Source: Candidatus Flexicrinis affinis (GTDB lineage: Bacteria > Chloroflexota > Anaerolineae > Aggregatilineales > Phototrophicaceae). From it: a DNA stretch of 64,000 nucleotides. Both the position numbers and the translations under genes were made by a program. Location of the stretch: assembly GCA_016716525.1 (NCBI GenBank), contig JADJWE010000009.1, positions 625,843-689,842 on the forward strand, in the 5' to 3' direction. The notes below the pieces were generated by a model. It was not told the origin of the DNA. It searched no databases and was given only the letters and a program-made list of their open reading frames with translations. The number at the start of each line of letters is the position of its first letter. Position 1 is the first letter of the stretch. Shown here piece after piece: positions 41,866 through 49,884 of the stretch.

Positions 41866-43191
41866 ATGACGACTACCAAACGTCGAGTCATCGGTATCGT
41901 GTACGGCATTGGGATCACGCTGCTCGTGACCGGGCTGTACGTATTGGCTTCAATGCCTGCCTATGCGCAGGATGCGCCTGAGACACCGGCTGTAGAGCAG
42001 GAAGCCAGCCCGACGCCAGTGGGGATCTACAACCTCGAAGGCGAGCCAATCGAGCCGACCGGCGACAACAGCTACTGCCTTGTGTGCCATATCAGGCCGT
42101 GGAAGACCGTCCAGCTCAAAGACGGGTCGATTCAAAATCTGTACGTGAACCCGGATACGGTCGCTGCGTCCGTACACGGGGAGGACAATCCGCTCGGCCC
42201 GCTTGGCTGTGTCGACTGTCACGGGACCGACTCGTTCCCGCACACGGGCCCATCGCCGGAGAGCAAGCGCATCAGCACGCTCGATGCCGTGCAGCGCTGT
42301 GTGACGTGCCATACCGAAAATGCGGAAGAGCTGCAGCACGGATTACACGAGGCAGCGATCTTGCGCGGCAACCTGAACGCGGCCGTGTGCACGGACTGCC
42401 ACGGGTCGCATGACGTCCAGCCCGTGGTCGAGGAACGCAATCTGGTCGCCGGCGTCTGCGGTACGTGCCATGTCTCAACCCTGACGGAATGGCAAAACAG
42501 CGCCCATGTCGACATCGGTCCGCTGGGCTGCGCCACGTGCCATTCGCCGCACAGCCAGCAGATTCGCGCGGGTGACACTGCAGACGAGCTGTGCCTCAAC
42601 TGCCACAACACCATGCCGGATCTATGGGCGCACCAGCAGCATGCCAGCAACGACTACCCGGTCGGCTGCACGGACTGTCACATGTTCATCCCTGAAGAAC
42701 AACGGCCCGAGAACCTCGGACTGACGACCGCGATCATCAACGCGCCGACAGCGCATGGCATGAACCTGACCTCCGTGCCATGCACGACCTGCCACGAGGA
42801 ACTGATGGTCAGCGGGGCGTGGTCGCGGCTCTCCGGCGAGGGCGAAGGCATTCGTCTGGAACGCGACCGGCTTGCGGAACAGCTTGCCGAACTACAAGCC
42901 GTTCATGCCGCCGAGCCGGAAGTCCAGCAGGAGAGTTTCGTGCCGCTGGCACAGGGCTTGATCCTCGGCCTCGGCTTTGGCGTGACGTTTGCGGCAGTCT
43001 TCATCACGCGCGGCAACAATCGCCGTGCCGCCCCCGAGCCGGACTCCCCGGCGCCGGAGCCGAAGCCGACCATGTCGGCCGAGCCGCCTGCGCCCGAACC
43101 GTCGTCGGACGAGCCAGCGCCATCACACAGCGCGCCTGCGGCTGAGAAGCAGGCATCCCCCACCGAGGAAGATTATGAGGACCGGTCATGA
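41866..43191 (+). CDS. Nonaheme cytochrome c with N- and C-terminal membrane segments
   Basis: A 441-residue protein. An N-terminal helix (VIGIVYGIGITLLVTGLYVL) acts as signal or anchor. Nine CxxCH sites follow: CLVCH, CVDCH, CVTCH, CTDCH, CGTCH, CATCH, CLNCH, CTDCH and CTTCH. A helix near residue 370-392 (LAQGLILGLGFGVTFAAVFI) anchors the C-terminus, after which comes a Pro/Glu/Ser-rich tail of about 50 residues. Many spare His residues could serve as distal ligands (bis-His hemes). It lies 19 bases after the octaheme gene and overlaps the ferredoxin gene by four bases, so it is a subunit of the same complex. Confidence 0.87.
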   Translation: MTTTKRRVIGIVYGIGITLLVTGLYVLASMPAYAQDAPETPAVEQEASPTPVGIYNLEGEPIEPTGDNSYCLVCHIRPWKTVQLKDGSIQNLYVNPDTVAASVHGEDNPLGPLGCVDCHGTDSFPHTGPSPESKRISTLDAVQRCVTCHTENAEELQHGLHEAAILRGNLNAAVCTDCHGSHDVQPVVEERNLVAGVCGTCHVSTLTEWQNSAHVDIGPLGCATCHSPHSQQIRAGDTADELCLNCHNTMPDLWAHQQHASNDYPVGCTDCHMFIPEEQRPENLGLTTAIINAPTAHGMNLTSVPCTTCHEELMVSGAWSRLSGEGEGIRLERDRLAEQLAELQAVHAAEPEVQQESFVPLAQGLILGLGFGVTFAAVFITRGNNRRAAPEPDSPAPEPKPTMSAEPPAPEPSSDEPAPSHSAPAAEKQASPTEEDYEDRS

Positions 43192-44030
43192 ACGATCAGG
43201 AACCCACCCCCCAGGTTAAGGAGGCACCCCCCGGCGTAACCCTGCTGAACCGCCGCGAGTTCATGACGCTGCTGCTCGGCGGCGGCGCCACGATGGTGCT
43301 GGCGGCGACGCTGGCCCACCCGTTGGACACCTTCGCGCGCCAGCTTCTCAGCAACCCGGCGCTCGAAGCGCACGGCGGTGATCCCCATTACAAATGGGTC
43401 ATGATCATCGACCTGAGCAAGTGCATCGGCTGCGACTACTGCGTTTGGGCTTGTCAGGCGACAAACGACACAACTGACGAAATGCGCTGGAACATTCGTG
43501 TCGAAGATCAGACGGAGCTCGGCGACAAGTTTCACCTGACGCGGCCGTGCTTGCACTGCGCACATGCGCCGTGTGTCGAGGTCTGTCCTGTGGGTGCGAC
43601 GTATCACCGGCACGACGGGCTTGTGGTGATGGACTATGACAAGTGCATCGGTTGCCGCTACTGTCAGACGGCCTGCCCGTACAACGCGCGCGCCTTCAAC
43701 TGGACCGAGCGCACCGACGTCAACCCGCGCGTCCCCGAGTGGGGGAACCCGGAAGTCGATCGCCGCCCGCGCGGTGTCCCCGAAAAGTGCACGTTCTGCA
43801 TTCATCGCATCGACGCGGGTCTGGCCGCCGGCCTGATGCCCGGTGTCGACGAGCAAGCGACGCCGGCCTGCGTCAACATCTGCCCGGTGAACGCACGCTT
43901 CTTCGGCAACGTCAACAACCCGAACAGTACGGTCGCGCACATTCTGCGCACCAAGCCGACACTGCGGTTGCGCGAAGATTTGGGAACTGAACCCAGCGTC
44001 TACTATATTCCGCCGGAGGGCTTGTTGTGA
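43188..44030 (+). CDS. Tat-exported ferredoxin subunit with four 4Fe-4S clusters (HybA/NrfC-like)
   Basis: A 280-residue protein. LNRREFMTLLLGGGATMVLAA is a twin-arginine type signal. Four cluster-binding groups follow: CIGCDYCVWACQ (Cys 79, 82, 85, 89), CLHCAHAPCVEVCP, CIGCRYCQTACP and CTFCIHR with a later ACVNICP. This is the DmsB/HybA/NrfC plan. It would pass electrons between the membrane subunit and the multiheme cytochromes outside the membrane. It overlaps the gene before it (4 bases) and the one after it (1-4 bases). Confidence 0.93.
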   Translation: MNDQEPTPQVKEAPPGVTLLNRREFMTLLLGGGATMVLAATLAHPLDTFARQLLSNPALEAHGGDPHYKWVMIIDLSKCIGCDYCVWACQATNDTTDEMRWNIRVEDQTELGDKFHLTRPCLHCAHAPCVEVCPVGATYHRHDGLVVMDYDKCIGCRYCQTACPYNARAFNWTERTDVNPRVPEWGNPEVDRRPRGVPEKCTFCIHRIDAGLAAGLMPGVDEQATPACVNICPVNARFFGNVNNPNSTVAHILRTKPTLRLREDLGTEPSVYYIPPEGLL

Positions 44031-45337
44031 TGAGCGCCACAGCACACTCCATGACATCGACTGCCATTCCCGCTGCGCCACAGCGGCGCGGTGTTTCCGT
44101 CCGGTTCATCCTGTGGCTGATGCTGCTGGTCGCCATGCTGACGGTCGGCGCGATTAGCTTCGTCTATGTGATGATCAACGGCCTCGGCGTGACGAACCTG
44201 ACCGACGAACTGCCGTGGGGCCTGTGGATCACCGTCGACCTGTCGTCCATCGCGCTGGGCGCGGGGGCGTTCACGCTGTCGGCCGCGGTCTACATCTTCC
44301 GCATGCGGCAGTACGAAGCGATTGCCCGCGCGGCGGTGTTGGTCGGTTTTCTCGGCTATTCCTCGGCGATGATCGCGCTGTTTATCGACATCGGCCGCTT
44401 CGACCGGTTCTACCACCCGATCATCTACTGGAACGTGCACTCGGTGCTGTGGGAGATCACGATGTGCGTCGTGCTCTACCTCACGGTGCTGCTGATCGAG
44501 CTGTTCCCGGTGCTGGTCGAAAGTACGCCGCTCAAGAAGATCGGCTTGCTTGTGTCGATCTCGCATCTGCTGCACCGCCTGATGCCCATTGTCGCCGTCG
44601 TTGGTATGGGTCTGTCCCTGCTGCACCAGTCATCGCTGGGCGCGACGTACGGCATCTTGACCGCGCGGCCATTCTGGTATTCGCCGAGCGCGCCGGTGCT
44701 GTTCATTCTGTCCGCCGTGGCAGGCGGGGCCGCGCTGACGCTTCTCGTCACGCTCCTTTCCGGTAAGCTGCTCGGGCGCGAGCAAGCCCCGCCCAACATC
44801 ATCAACGGCGTGGCGCGTCTGGTCGGCTTTGCGTGCTTGGCCTACCTCTATCTCAAACTCTGGAGCTGGCTGGCGACGAACTACTACAGCCACGTGCCCG
44901 AACAGCAGTTCGGCGCCGAGACACTGGCGCAGTACACGCCGTACAACTTCACGTTCTGGTTTGGGGAAGTACTGTTCGGCGCGCTGGTGCCTGCCGTCTT
45001 CATGCTGTGGGGACGCCTGCGGAACAACCGCAACGCGCTCATGCTGGCTTGCCTGATGATCATCGCAGGGCTGGTGATCAATCGCTGGAACATGACCCTG
45101 TCCGGCTTCGTGATCCCGCTCGACTGGTCGCCGGGCGTGGCCGAGATCTTCCCGGTCAACACCTATGAGCCGGCGCTGGTGGAATGGGGGGTGGCCATCG
45201 GCATTGTCGCGTACAGTTGGCTGGCGTTCACGCTGGCCGTGCGCTTCTTGAACATCTATCCGGATTCGCGCCCGGCAGGTACTGCGCCGGCCGTGGTTGA
45301 GCATCAGTCGAAGCCTGAACCGGGGCATCACGGGTAG
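44030..45337 (+). CDS. HybB/NrfD-like quinone-reactive membrane subunit
   Basis: A 435-residue protein with about ten membrane helices. Family features are LPWGLWITVDLSSIALGAGAFT near the start, WNVHSVLWEITMCVVLYLT and LLHQSSLGATYG. This is the HybB branch of the NrfD/PsrC family, which reacts with menaquinone or ubiquinone. ATG 44030 overlaps the ferredoxin stop; a GTG one codon earlier is also possible. With the ferredoxin and the two cytochromes it forms a quinol:cytochrome c type module like Geobacter Cbc or Qrc complexes. No hydrogenase or molybdenum subunit is encoded nearby. A long terminator follows. Confidence 0.92.
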   Translation: MSATAHSMTSTAIPAAPQRRGVSVRFILWLMLLVAMLTVGAISFVYVMINGLGVTNLTDELPWGLWITVDLSSIALGAGAFTLSAAVYIFRMRQYEAIARAAVLVGFLGYSSAMIALFIDIGRFDRFYHPIIYWNVHSVLWEITMCVVLYLTVLLIELFPVLVESTPLKKIGLLVSISHLLHRLMPIVAVVGMGLSLLHQSSLGATYGILTARPFWYSPSAPVLFILSAVAGGAALTLLVTLLSGKLLGREQAPPNIINGVARLVGFACLAYLYLKLWSWLATNYYSHVPEQQFGAETLAQYTPYNFTFWFGEVLFGALVPAVFMLWGRLRNNRNALMLACLMIIAGLVINRWNMTLSGFVIPLDWSPGVAEIFPVNTYEPALVEWGVAIGIVAYSWLAFTLAVRFLNIYPDSRPAGTAPAVVEHQSKPEPGHHG

Positions 45338-45372
45338 AGTCACACCGCAGCACCACGCGTAAGTCCATGTGG

Positions 45373-45408
45373 AACGGGCCAGCGAGAGGATCTCGACTGG
45401 CCCGTTTT
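45373..45408 (+). terminator. Intrinsic terminator of the respiratory operon
   Basis: AACGGGCCAG (45373-45382) pairs with CTGGCCCGTT (45397-45406); inside it CGAGA pairs with TCTCG, and the arm extends outward through TGTG/CACA. The T-run TTTT covers 45405-45408. This long hairpin closes the octaheme-to-HybB operon. Confidence 0.85.
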
Positions 45409-45466
45409 CACATGCTAGGCTGAAGGTATGGAGAGATGCTCCGACCTGATACGTTGCCTTGCACAA

Positions 45467-45509
45467 CGTGACGCATGTCACTGTCCACGCGGTCGCGTTC
45501 CGCTAGACT
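45467..45509 (+). promoter_or_regulatory. CRP/FNR-type site with -10 box, copper operon promoter
   Basis: CGTGACGCATGTCACT (45467-45482) is a GTGA-N6-TCAC palindrome like those at 37495 and 37586. TAGACT at 45504-45509 would be the -10 box; with a start near 45516 the palindrome centre lies about 41.5 bases upstream, the class II activator position. No -35 box is needed in that case. Confidence 0.6.
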
Positions 45510-45561
45510 GTAGGGGTAGGGAGCGTACGGTTGCACGATCTGGTGCTGAGGTATTTGACGG

Positions 45562-46308
45562 ATGCGGTTTCTCGGGGTGCTGCTTCTGATCGGTATTATC
45601 GTCGGTGTCGCGGCGGTGATGCTCTTCGTGTTCGACGACAGCGCGGCTGATACACCGTCCGGTGGTCTGACGATTGAACTCAGCTCCGCCCCATTTCCGA
45701 TGACGATCGGGGTCAATCGGCTTCGTGTGCTCGTCAGCGACTCGAACGGCAGCCCGGTCGAAGGTGCCGACGTGGCGGTGTCCGGCCTGTTGGATCACGG
45801 CGGAATGCTGCCACTGCGCGGTGTTCAAGAGGGTGGCCGCGATGGTGAGTACGTGTTCCGCGTCGTGTGGCCGATGAACGGCTCATGGACGATCGACGTC
45901 ACGGCACAGACGGGCGAGGACTCAGAGGCGTTGACCGAGCAGTTCAGCGCGTACGTCTATGCGCTGCCACCGGAGTACGACAAACCGGCCGCGACCTATC
46001 GCCTGATCCGCGAGACGACTGCGGATATGGCTCAAAGCCCCGATAGCGAGCTGTGGATCGTGATCCCGCAAGGGACCTACGACATGGTGCGGCGCGGCCA
46101 TGACGAACTGCCGGACGACATTCGCCTGCAAGTCGGTAGGCGCGACACGCTCGTGATCCGCAACGACGACATTGTGGATCACACCATTGGGCCGTTCTTC
46201 ATCCGGTCGGGCGAGACGATCCGCCAGCGCTTCACGCAGGCCGCCGTGTTTCAAGGCGTATGCAGCCTAAACGACGTCGGTTATATCAATATCGTAGTGG
46301 AAGGGTAG
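45562..46308 (+). CDS. FixH/YtkA-like and cupredoxin-like membrane-anchored protein
   Basis: A 248-residue protein with an N-terminal helix (FLGVLLLIGIIVGVAAVMLFVF). Residues about 35-135 form a FixH/YtkA-like beta domain (VLVSDSNGSPVEGADVAVSG, LRGVQEGGRDGEYVFRV). The C-terminal 80 residues look like a cupredoxin: LVIRNDDIVDHTIGPFFIRSGETIRQRF then GVCSLNDVGYINIVVEG, with possible copper ligands His and Cys; a second His or Met is not obvious. It precedes sco1 and the PCu(A)C gene, so a part in copper delivery or electron transfer at the outer membrane face is likely. Confidence 0.7.
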   Translation: MRFLGVLLLIGIIVGVAAVMLFVFDDSAADTPSGGLTIELSSAPFPMTIGVNRLRVLVSDSNGSPVEGADVAVSGLLDHGGMLPLRGVQEGGRDGEYVFRVVWPMNGSWTIDVTAQTGEDSEALTEQFSAYVYALPPEYDKPAATYRLIRETTADMAQSPDSELWIVIPQGTYDMVRRGHDELPDDIRLQVGRRDTLVIRNDDIVDHTIGPFFIRSGETIRQRFTQAAVFQGVCSLNDVGYINIVVEG

Positions 46309-46320
46309 AGAGGATCAGGT

Positions 46321-46959
46321 ATGCGCGTTTATCGGATGATGGTGTTGGCGCTTGTGGCGCTGGCTGCCACGAGCTGCGGCGGTGCCCCGGCGCCGGCAGC
46401 AACACCGAGGGTTCCGCCACCGCCTGCATACCTTGATGACCTGAACGGCGCCGTGTTCGATCCGCCGCGTGTACTGACCGACTTCACGTTCGATTCCACA
46501 ACGGGCGAGCCGTTTCGGCTCGCCGATCACCGGGGCGAAATCGTGCTGATCTACTTCGGCTACCGCACGTGCCCCGACTTCTGCCCGACGACCTTCACCG
46601 AACTGCGGCAGATCTACCTTGAACTGGAAGAGCCTGCCGATCGAGTCAAAGTGCTGTTTGTGACGGTCGATCCCGAGCGCGACACGCTCGATCTGATGAC
46701 GCAGTACGTAGGGGGCTTCCATCAGGACTTCATCGGCCTGCGCGCAGAGGGCGACCCGCTGCAAAGCGTGATGGATCAGTTCGGCGTCGTGGCGGAGAAG
46801 CGTCCGTTGGGCGACTCTCCGCTGGCGTACCTGATCGATCACACGGCGTCGATCTTTCTGATCAACCCCGACGGGCGGCTGATGGTTCAGTATCTGTACG
46901 GCACGGATTACCGGCTGATCCGCGACGACCTGCAGCGGATTCTACAGGCCGAAACGTAG
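46321..46959 (+). CDS. SCO1/SenC family copper chaperone lipoprotein
   Basis: A 212-residue thioredoxin-fold protein. A lipoprotein signal ends in LAATSC (lipid Cys 19). The copper-binding motif is YFGYRTCPDFCPTTF with Cys 85 and 89, the third ligand His being in LIDHTASIFLI near residue 176. All three Sco ligands are present. It delivers copper to, or reduces, the CuA site of cytochrome c oxidase subunit II. It lies 12 bases after the cupredoxin-like gene and 54 before the PCu(A)C gene. No oxidase genes are in the window. Confidence 0.93.
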   Translation: MRVYRMMVLALVALAATSCGGAPAPAATPRVPPPPAYLDDLNGAVFDPPRVLTDFTFDSTTGEPFRLADHRGEIVLIYFGYRTCPDFCPTTFTELRQIYLELEEPADRVKVLFVTVDPERDTLDLMTQYVGGFHQDFIGLRAEGDPLQSVMDQFGVVAEKRPLGDSPLAYLIDHTASIFLINPDGRLMVQYLYGTDYRLIRDDLQRILQAET

Positions 46960-47013
46960 TCGCGGGCCATCGCCGGGCGTCGTGTGTTTCTTTCGTACCT
47001 TAGGAGAACGACA

Positions 47014-47991
47014 ATGCGTGTAAAGACTCTGCTGGTGGCAACTGTCGCGTTGATGCTGGCGCTGGCGCCGGTTTCGGTGATCGCGCAAGAGGCGGAGACC
47101 TGCGAGCTCGTGTATCTGTTTGACGGCTGGGCGCGTGCCACCGTTGAGGGTGCACCCAACAGTGCGGCATACGGCGTGTTAGTCAATCTCGGCAGTGAAG
47201 ATGATACGCTGATCGCCGCTAGCACCGAGGCCGCCGAAGTGCTCGAACTGCACGAGATGATGATGGGCGAGGGCGACGTGATGATGATGCGCCCGATGGA
47301 GGGGGGATTCCCGGTCTCGGCCAACGGCTTCACCGTCCTCGAACCCGGCGGACTGCACATCATGTTGATCAACCTGACCGCGCCGCTGGTCGCCGGCGAG
47401 GAGTTAGCGATCACGCTGACGTTCGAAAATGCCGGCGATGTCGAGCTGGTCCTGCCGATCCGCGAAATGCCAGTCGAAGGCATGGACATGGGCGGCGAGG
47501 GCAATATGGACATGACCCAACGCGATACGGCGATGGGCAATATGGACGACATGGAGATGATGTGGCCCGAGGCGTGCCGCGGGGTCCACGTCGTCGACCC
47601 GTGGGTGAGGCCTGCCGGCCCCGGTCAGCCGACCAGCGCGGCCTACGGCCTGCTGCTGAACCTGACCGACGTGGAAGACACGTTGATCGCCGCCGCCACG
47701 GATGCCGCCGAAACGGTCGAACTGCACGAGATGACGATGGGCGCGAACGACATGATGATGATGCGCCCGATCGAAGGCGGGATCGCGGTGAGCGCCGGTG
47801 GTCTGGCGGTGCTCAAGCCCGGCGGCCTGCACGTCATGATGATCGGCTTGACCGGCGAGCTTGCCGCCGGCGCGGAAATCGACTTCACGCTGACGTTTGC
47901 CGATTTCGGCGAGGTCGAACTGACGGTTCCGGTGCGCGAGCCAATGGCGGGTGGCATGGACATGGGCGGCCACTCGATGGGCGGCGGTTAG
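47014..47991 (+). CDS. Tandem PCu(A)C copper chaperone
   Basis: A 325-residue exported protein. After a signal peptide (LLVATVALMLALAPVSVIAQ) there are two homologous PCu(A)C domains. Each has the copper motif: LELHEMMMGEGDVMMMRPM with GGLHIMLI in the first, and VELHEMTMGANDMMMMRPI with GGLHVMMI in the second. A Met-rich linker (GMDMGGEGNMDM) joins them and the tail is GMDMGGHSMGG, possible extra copper sites. Single-domain PCu(A)C is the rule (about 150 residues), so this is an internal duplication. ATG 47014 follows TAGGAGAA. It works with Sco1 in CuA assembly. Confidence 0.92.
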   Translation: MRVKTLLVATVALMLALAPVSVIAQEAETCELVYLFDGWARATVEGAPNSAAYGVLVNLGSEDDTLIAASTEAAEVLELHEMMMGEGDVMMMRPMEGGFPVSANGFTVLEPGGLHIMLINLTAPLVAGEELAITLTFENAGDVELVLPIREMPVEGMDMGGEGNMDMTQRDTAMGNMDDMEMMWPEACRGVHVVDPWVRPAGPGQPTSAAYGLLLNLTDVEDTLIAAATDAAETVELHEMTMGANDMMMMRPIEGGIAVSAGGLAVLKPGGLHVMMIGLTGELAAGAEIDFTLTFADFGEVELTVPVREPMAGGMDMGGHSMGGG

Positions 47992-48027
47992 CACGGCCCG
48001 AACGAACGCACGGAACAGAAGAACTAC

Positions 48028-48059
48028 GCACCCCGTGTCGAAAGGCACGGGGTGCTTTT
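48028..48059 (+). terminator. Intrinsic terminator of the copper operon
   Basis: GCACCCCGTG (48028-48037) pairs perfectly with CACGGGGTGC (48046-48055), followed by TTTT. Confidence 0.88.
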
Positions 48060-48202
48060 GTGAATTTGACGCTCAACAATCGCGAAACCGGGTTATACTC
48101 GTAGATCAGATGTTCGATACCCGACACGGTCAACCGACATCCAGCCGGTATCGGTCGACTCAAGCGTAACCGTTTCCAGGCGAGAGAAGGAGCAGCATTG
48201 CC

Positions 48203-48649
48203 ATGTCCGTTACGTTCGAGAGTGTTCTTCAGCAGGCCGAGGGAATGAACGCGACCGGCATCCCGGTGCCGCCGCATGTGGTCGACCAGTTGGCGTCCGG
48301 CAAGCGGCCGAAAGTCGTCGTGACTGTCAACGGCTACGCGTATCGGAGCACCGTCGGAGCGTATGGTGACGTGTTCATGCTGCCGTTTGCCAAGGAGCAC
48401 CGCGACGCCTCCGGCGTGCAGGCGGGCGATCCGATTACCGTAACGCTGGAGCTGGACTCGTCCCCTCGTACCGTAGATGTGCCGGACGATCTGGCGGCGG
48501 CGCTGGCGGCTCATCCCGGCGCACGCGACATATTCGATGCACTTTCGTACACCCTACGCAAGGAGCACGTCCGGCAGGTCGAGTCGGCCAAGGCGGCAGA
48601 AACGCGCGCCCGCCGAATCGCGGCGATCGTGGCGAAAGTCACCAGCTGA
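48203..48649 (+). CDS. YdeI/OmpD-associated family protein with DUF1905
   Basis: A 148-residue protein. The first 90 residues are a DUF1905 beta domain (GIPVPPHVVDQLASGKRPKVVVTVNGYAYRSTVGAYGDVF, DPITVTLELDSSPRTVDVPDDL). The C-terminal part, AHPGARDIFDALSYTLRKEHVRQVESAK with ETRARRI, is the bacteriocin-protection YdeI/OmpD-associated helical motif. ATG 48203 has GAGAAGGAG upstream. A TATACT box at 48094-48099 could be its -10. Its biochemical role is unknown. It is a single-gene unit after the copper operon terminator. Confidence 0.85.
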   Translation: MSVTFESVLQQAEGMNATGIPVPPHVVDQLASGKRPKVVVTVNGYAYRSTVGAYGDVFMLPFAKEHRDASGVQAGDPITVTLELDSSPRTVDVPDDLAAALAAHPGARDIFDALSYTLRKEHVRQVESAKAAETRARRIAAIVAKVTS

Positions 48650-48769
48650 GCGGGACATACCGCTAGGCGGCGCCATCGCACACGGCACAAAGCGCCGCGA
48701 ATCCATTGCCTTTTTCGGTGATTCGCGCCATGGTATGCCGATTGTCGCGCCGCCTCTCGGAAGATCGCC

Positions 48770-49738
48770 ATGTCACTCGCCGATATCCTGCGCCTGAACT
48801 TGCTGTCCCCCATGGTTCTGAGCTTCGTGCTCGGCGTCATCGCCGTTCGCGTCAAGAGCGACCTCAAGATTCCCGAACAGATCAACAGCATCATCACCAT
48901 CTACCTGCTTTTCGCCATCGGCCTTAAAGGCGGCTTCGAACTGGCGAGGTCGCCGAGCGAGAACCTATGGGGTACGGCAGCGGTTGCGGCGATCCTCGGC
49001 GCGTCGATCCCCCTGTGGTCGTATGTCATCCTGTGCCGATTCGTCAACAAGGCCGATGCCATCTCGCTCGGCATGCACTTTGGCGCCGCGTCCGCGGTGA
49101 CGCTGAGCGCGAGCATCACGTTTCTCAGGGAAGCGGGGCAGAGCTTCGAAGGCTTCATGCCGACGATGTACGTGGTGTTCGAGATCTGCGCGGTCGTGGT
49201 TGGCCTGTCGATGGCGAGCCGAATCCTTGGCGGCACGACCGAGTCGCTGCCATCGGTGCTGCGGTCGTCACTCAGCGGAAAGAGCTTTCTGTTGCTCGGC
49301 GGCGGCGTTGCGATCGGGGTGATCTCCGGCGAGTCGGGGTATCAGCAGGTATCGCCGTTTTTCGTCGACCTGTTCTCGGGCTTTCTGACGCTCTTCCTGC
49401 TTGAGATGGGTTCGCAAGTGGGGCGCAAGCTGCGCGATGTTGTGAATGTCGGTCTTCCGCTGCTGGCGTTTGGCGTGTTGGCGCCGCCGCTGCACGGGGC
49501 CATCGGCGTGCTGCTCGGATCGATCGCCGGGCTTTCTGCCGGCGGCGCGATGATCCTCGGGACGCTGGCCGCCAGCGCGTCGTACATCACGGCACCCGCG
49601 GTGGTCGGTAGCAACATGCCTCAGGCCAACACCGGACTGTCGCTCACGGCCTCGCTGGTGATCGTGTTCCCGCTGAACCTGATCGTCGGTCTCCCGATCT
49701 ACTTCGAGCTGGCCCGCGCACTGTCGAACGTGTTCTAG
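48770..49738 (+). CDS. sbtA: Sodium-dependent bicarbonate permease, SbtA family
   Basis: A 322-residue membrane protein with about ten helices. The opening LLSPMVLSFVLGVIAVRVKSDLKIPEQI and FAIGLKGGFELA match SbtA (DUF897). FGAASAVTLSASITFL and GTLAASASYITAPA give the two inverted repeats with the Na/HCO3 binding Ser residues. In cyanobacteria it imports bicarbonate with sodium; outside them its role is less clear and may serve anaplerosis or pH. No PII-like SbtB gene is next to it. Its last bases overlap the remnant of an M50-like gene on the other strand. Confidence 0.9.
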   Translation: MSLADILRLNLLSPMVLSFVLGVIAVRVKSDLKIPEQINSIITIYLLFAIGLKGGFELARSPSENLWGTAAVAAILGASIPLWSYVILCRFVNKADAISLGMHFGAASAVTLSASITFLREAGQSFEGFMPTMYVVFEICAVVVGLSMASRILGGTTESLPSVLRSSLSGKSFLLLGGGVAIGVISGESGYQQVSPFFVDLFSGFLTLFLLEMGSQVGRKLRDVVNVGLPLLAFGVLAPPLHGAIGVLLGSIAGLSAGGAMILGTLAASASYITAPAVVGSNMPQANTGLSLTASLVIVFPLNLIVGLPIYFELARALSNVF

Positions 49739-49800
49739 CGCCACATCCGCCGCACCTCGCGCCAGATGATCTCGCCGTCGATGTGGGGGAGGGGCGCGCG
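49736..49800 (-). pseudogene. 3' remnant of a second M50-like gene
   Basis: Read on the minus strand this gives PSPHIDGEIIWREVRRMWR and a stop, almost the same as the C-terminus of the intact gene at 52705 (IPHIDGEVIWREVRRA). The rest of the copy is missing: the frame loses similarity left of the Pro-rich start. The stop codon shares its CTAG with the stop of sbtA. Confidence 0.75.
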
Positions 49801-49884
49801 CCAATTGGTCTTAACATTGGTGCATCGCAATCTTAGCGCCGCCGGCTATAATTATCCCCAATTACGCACACTTGGGGACTGACC

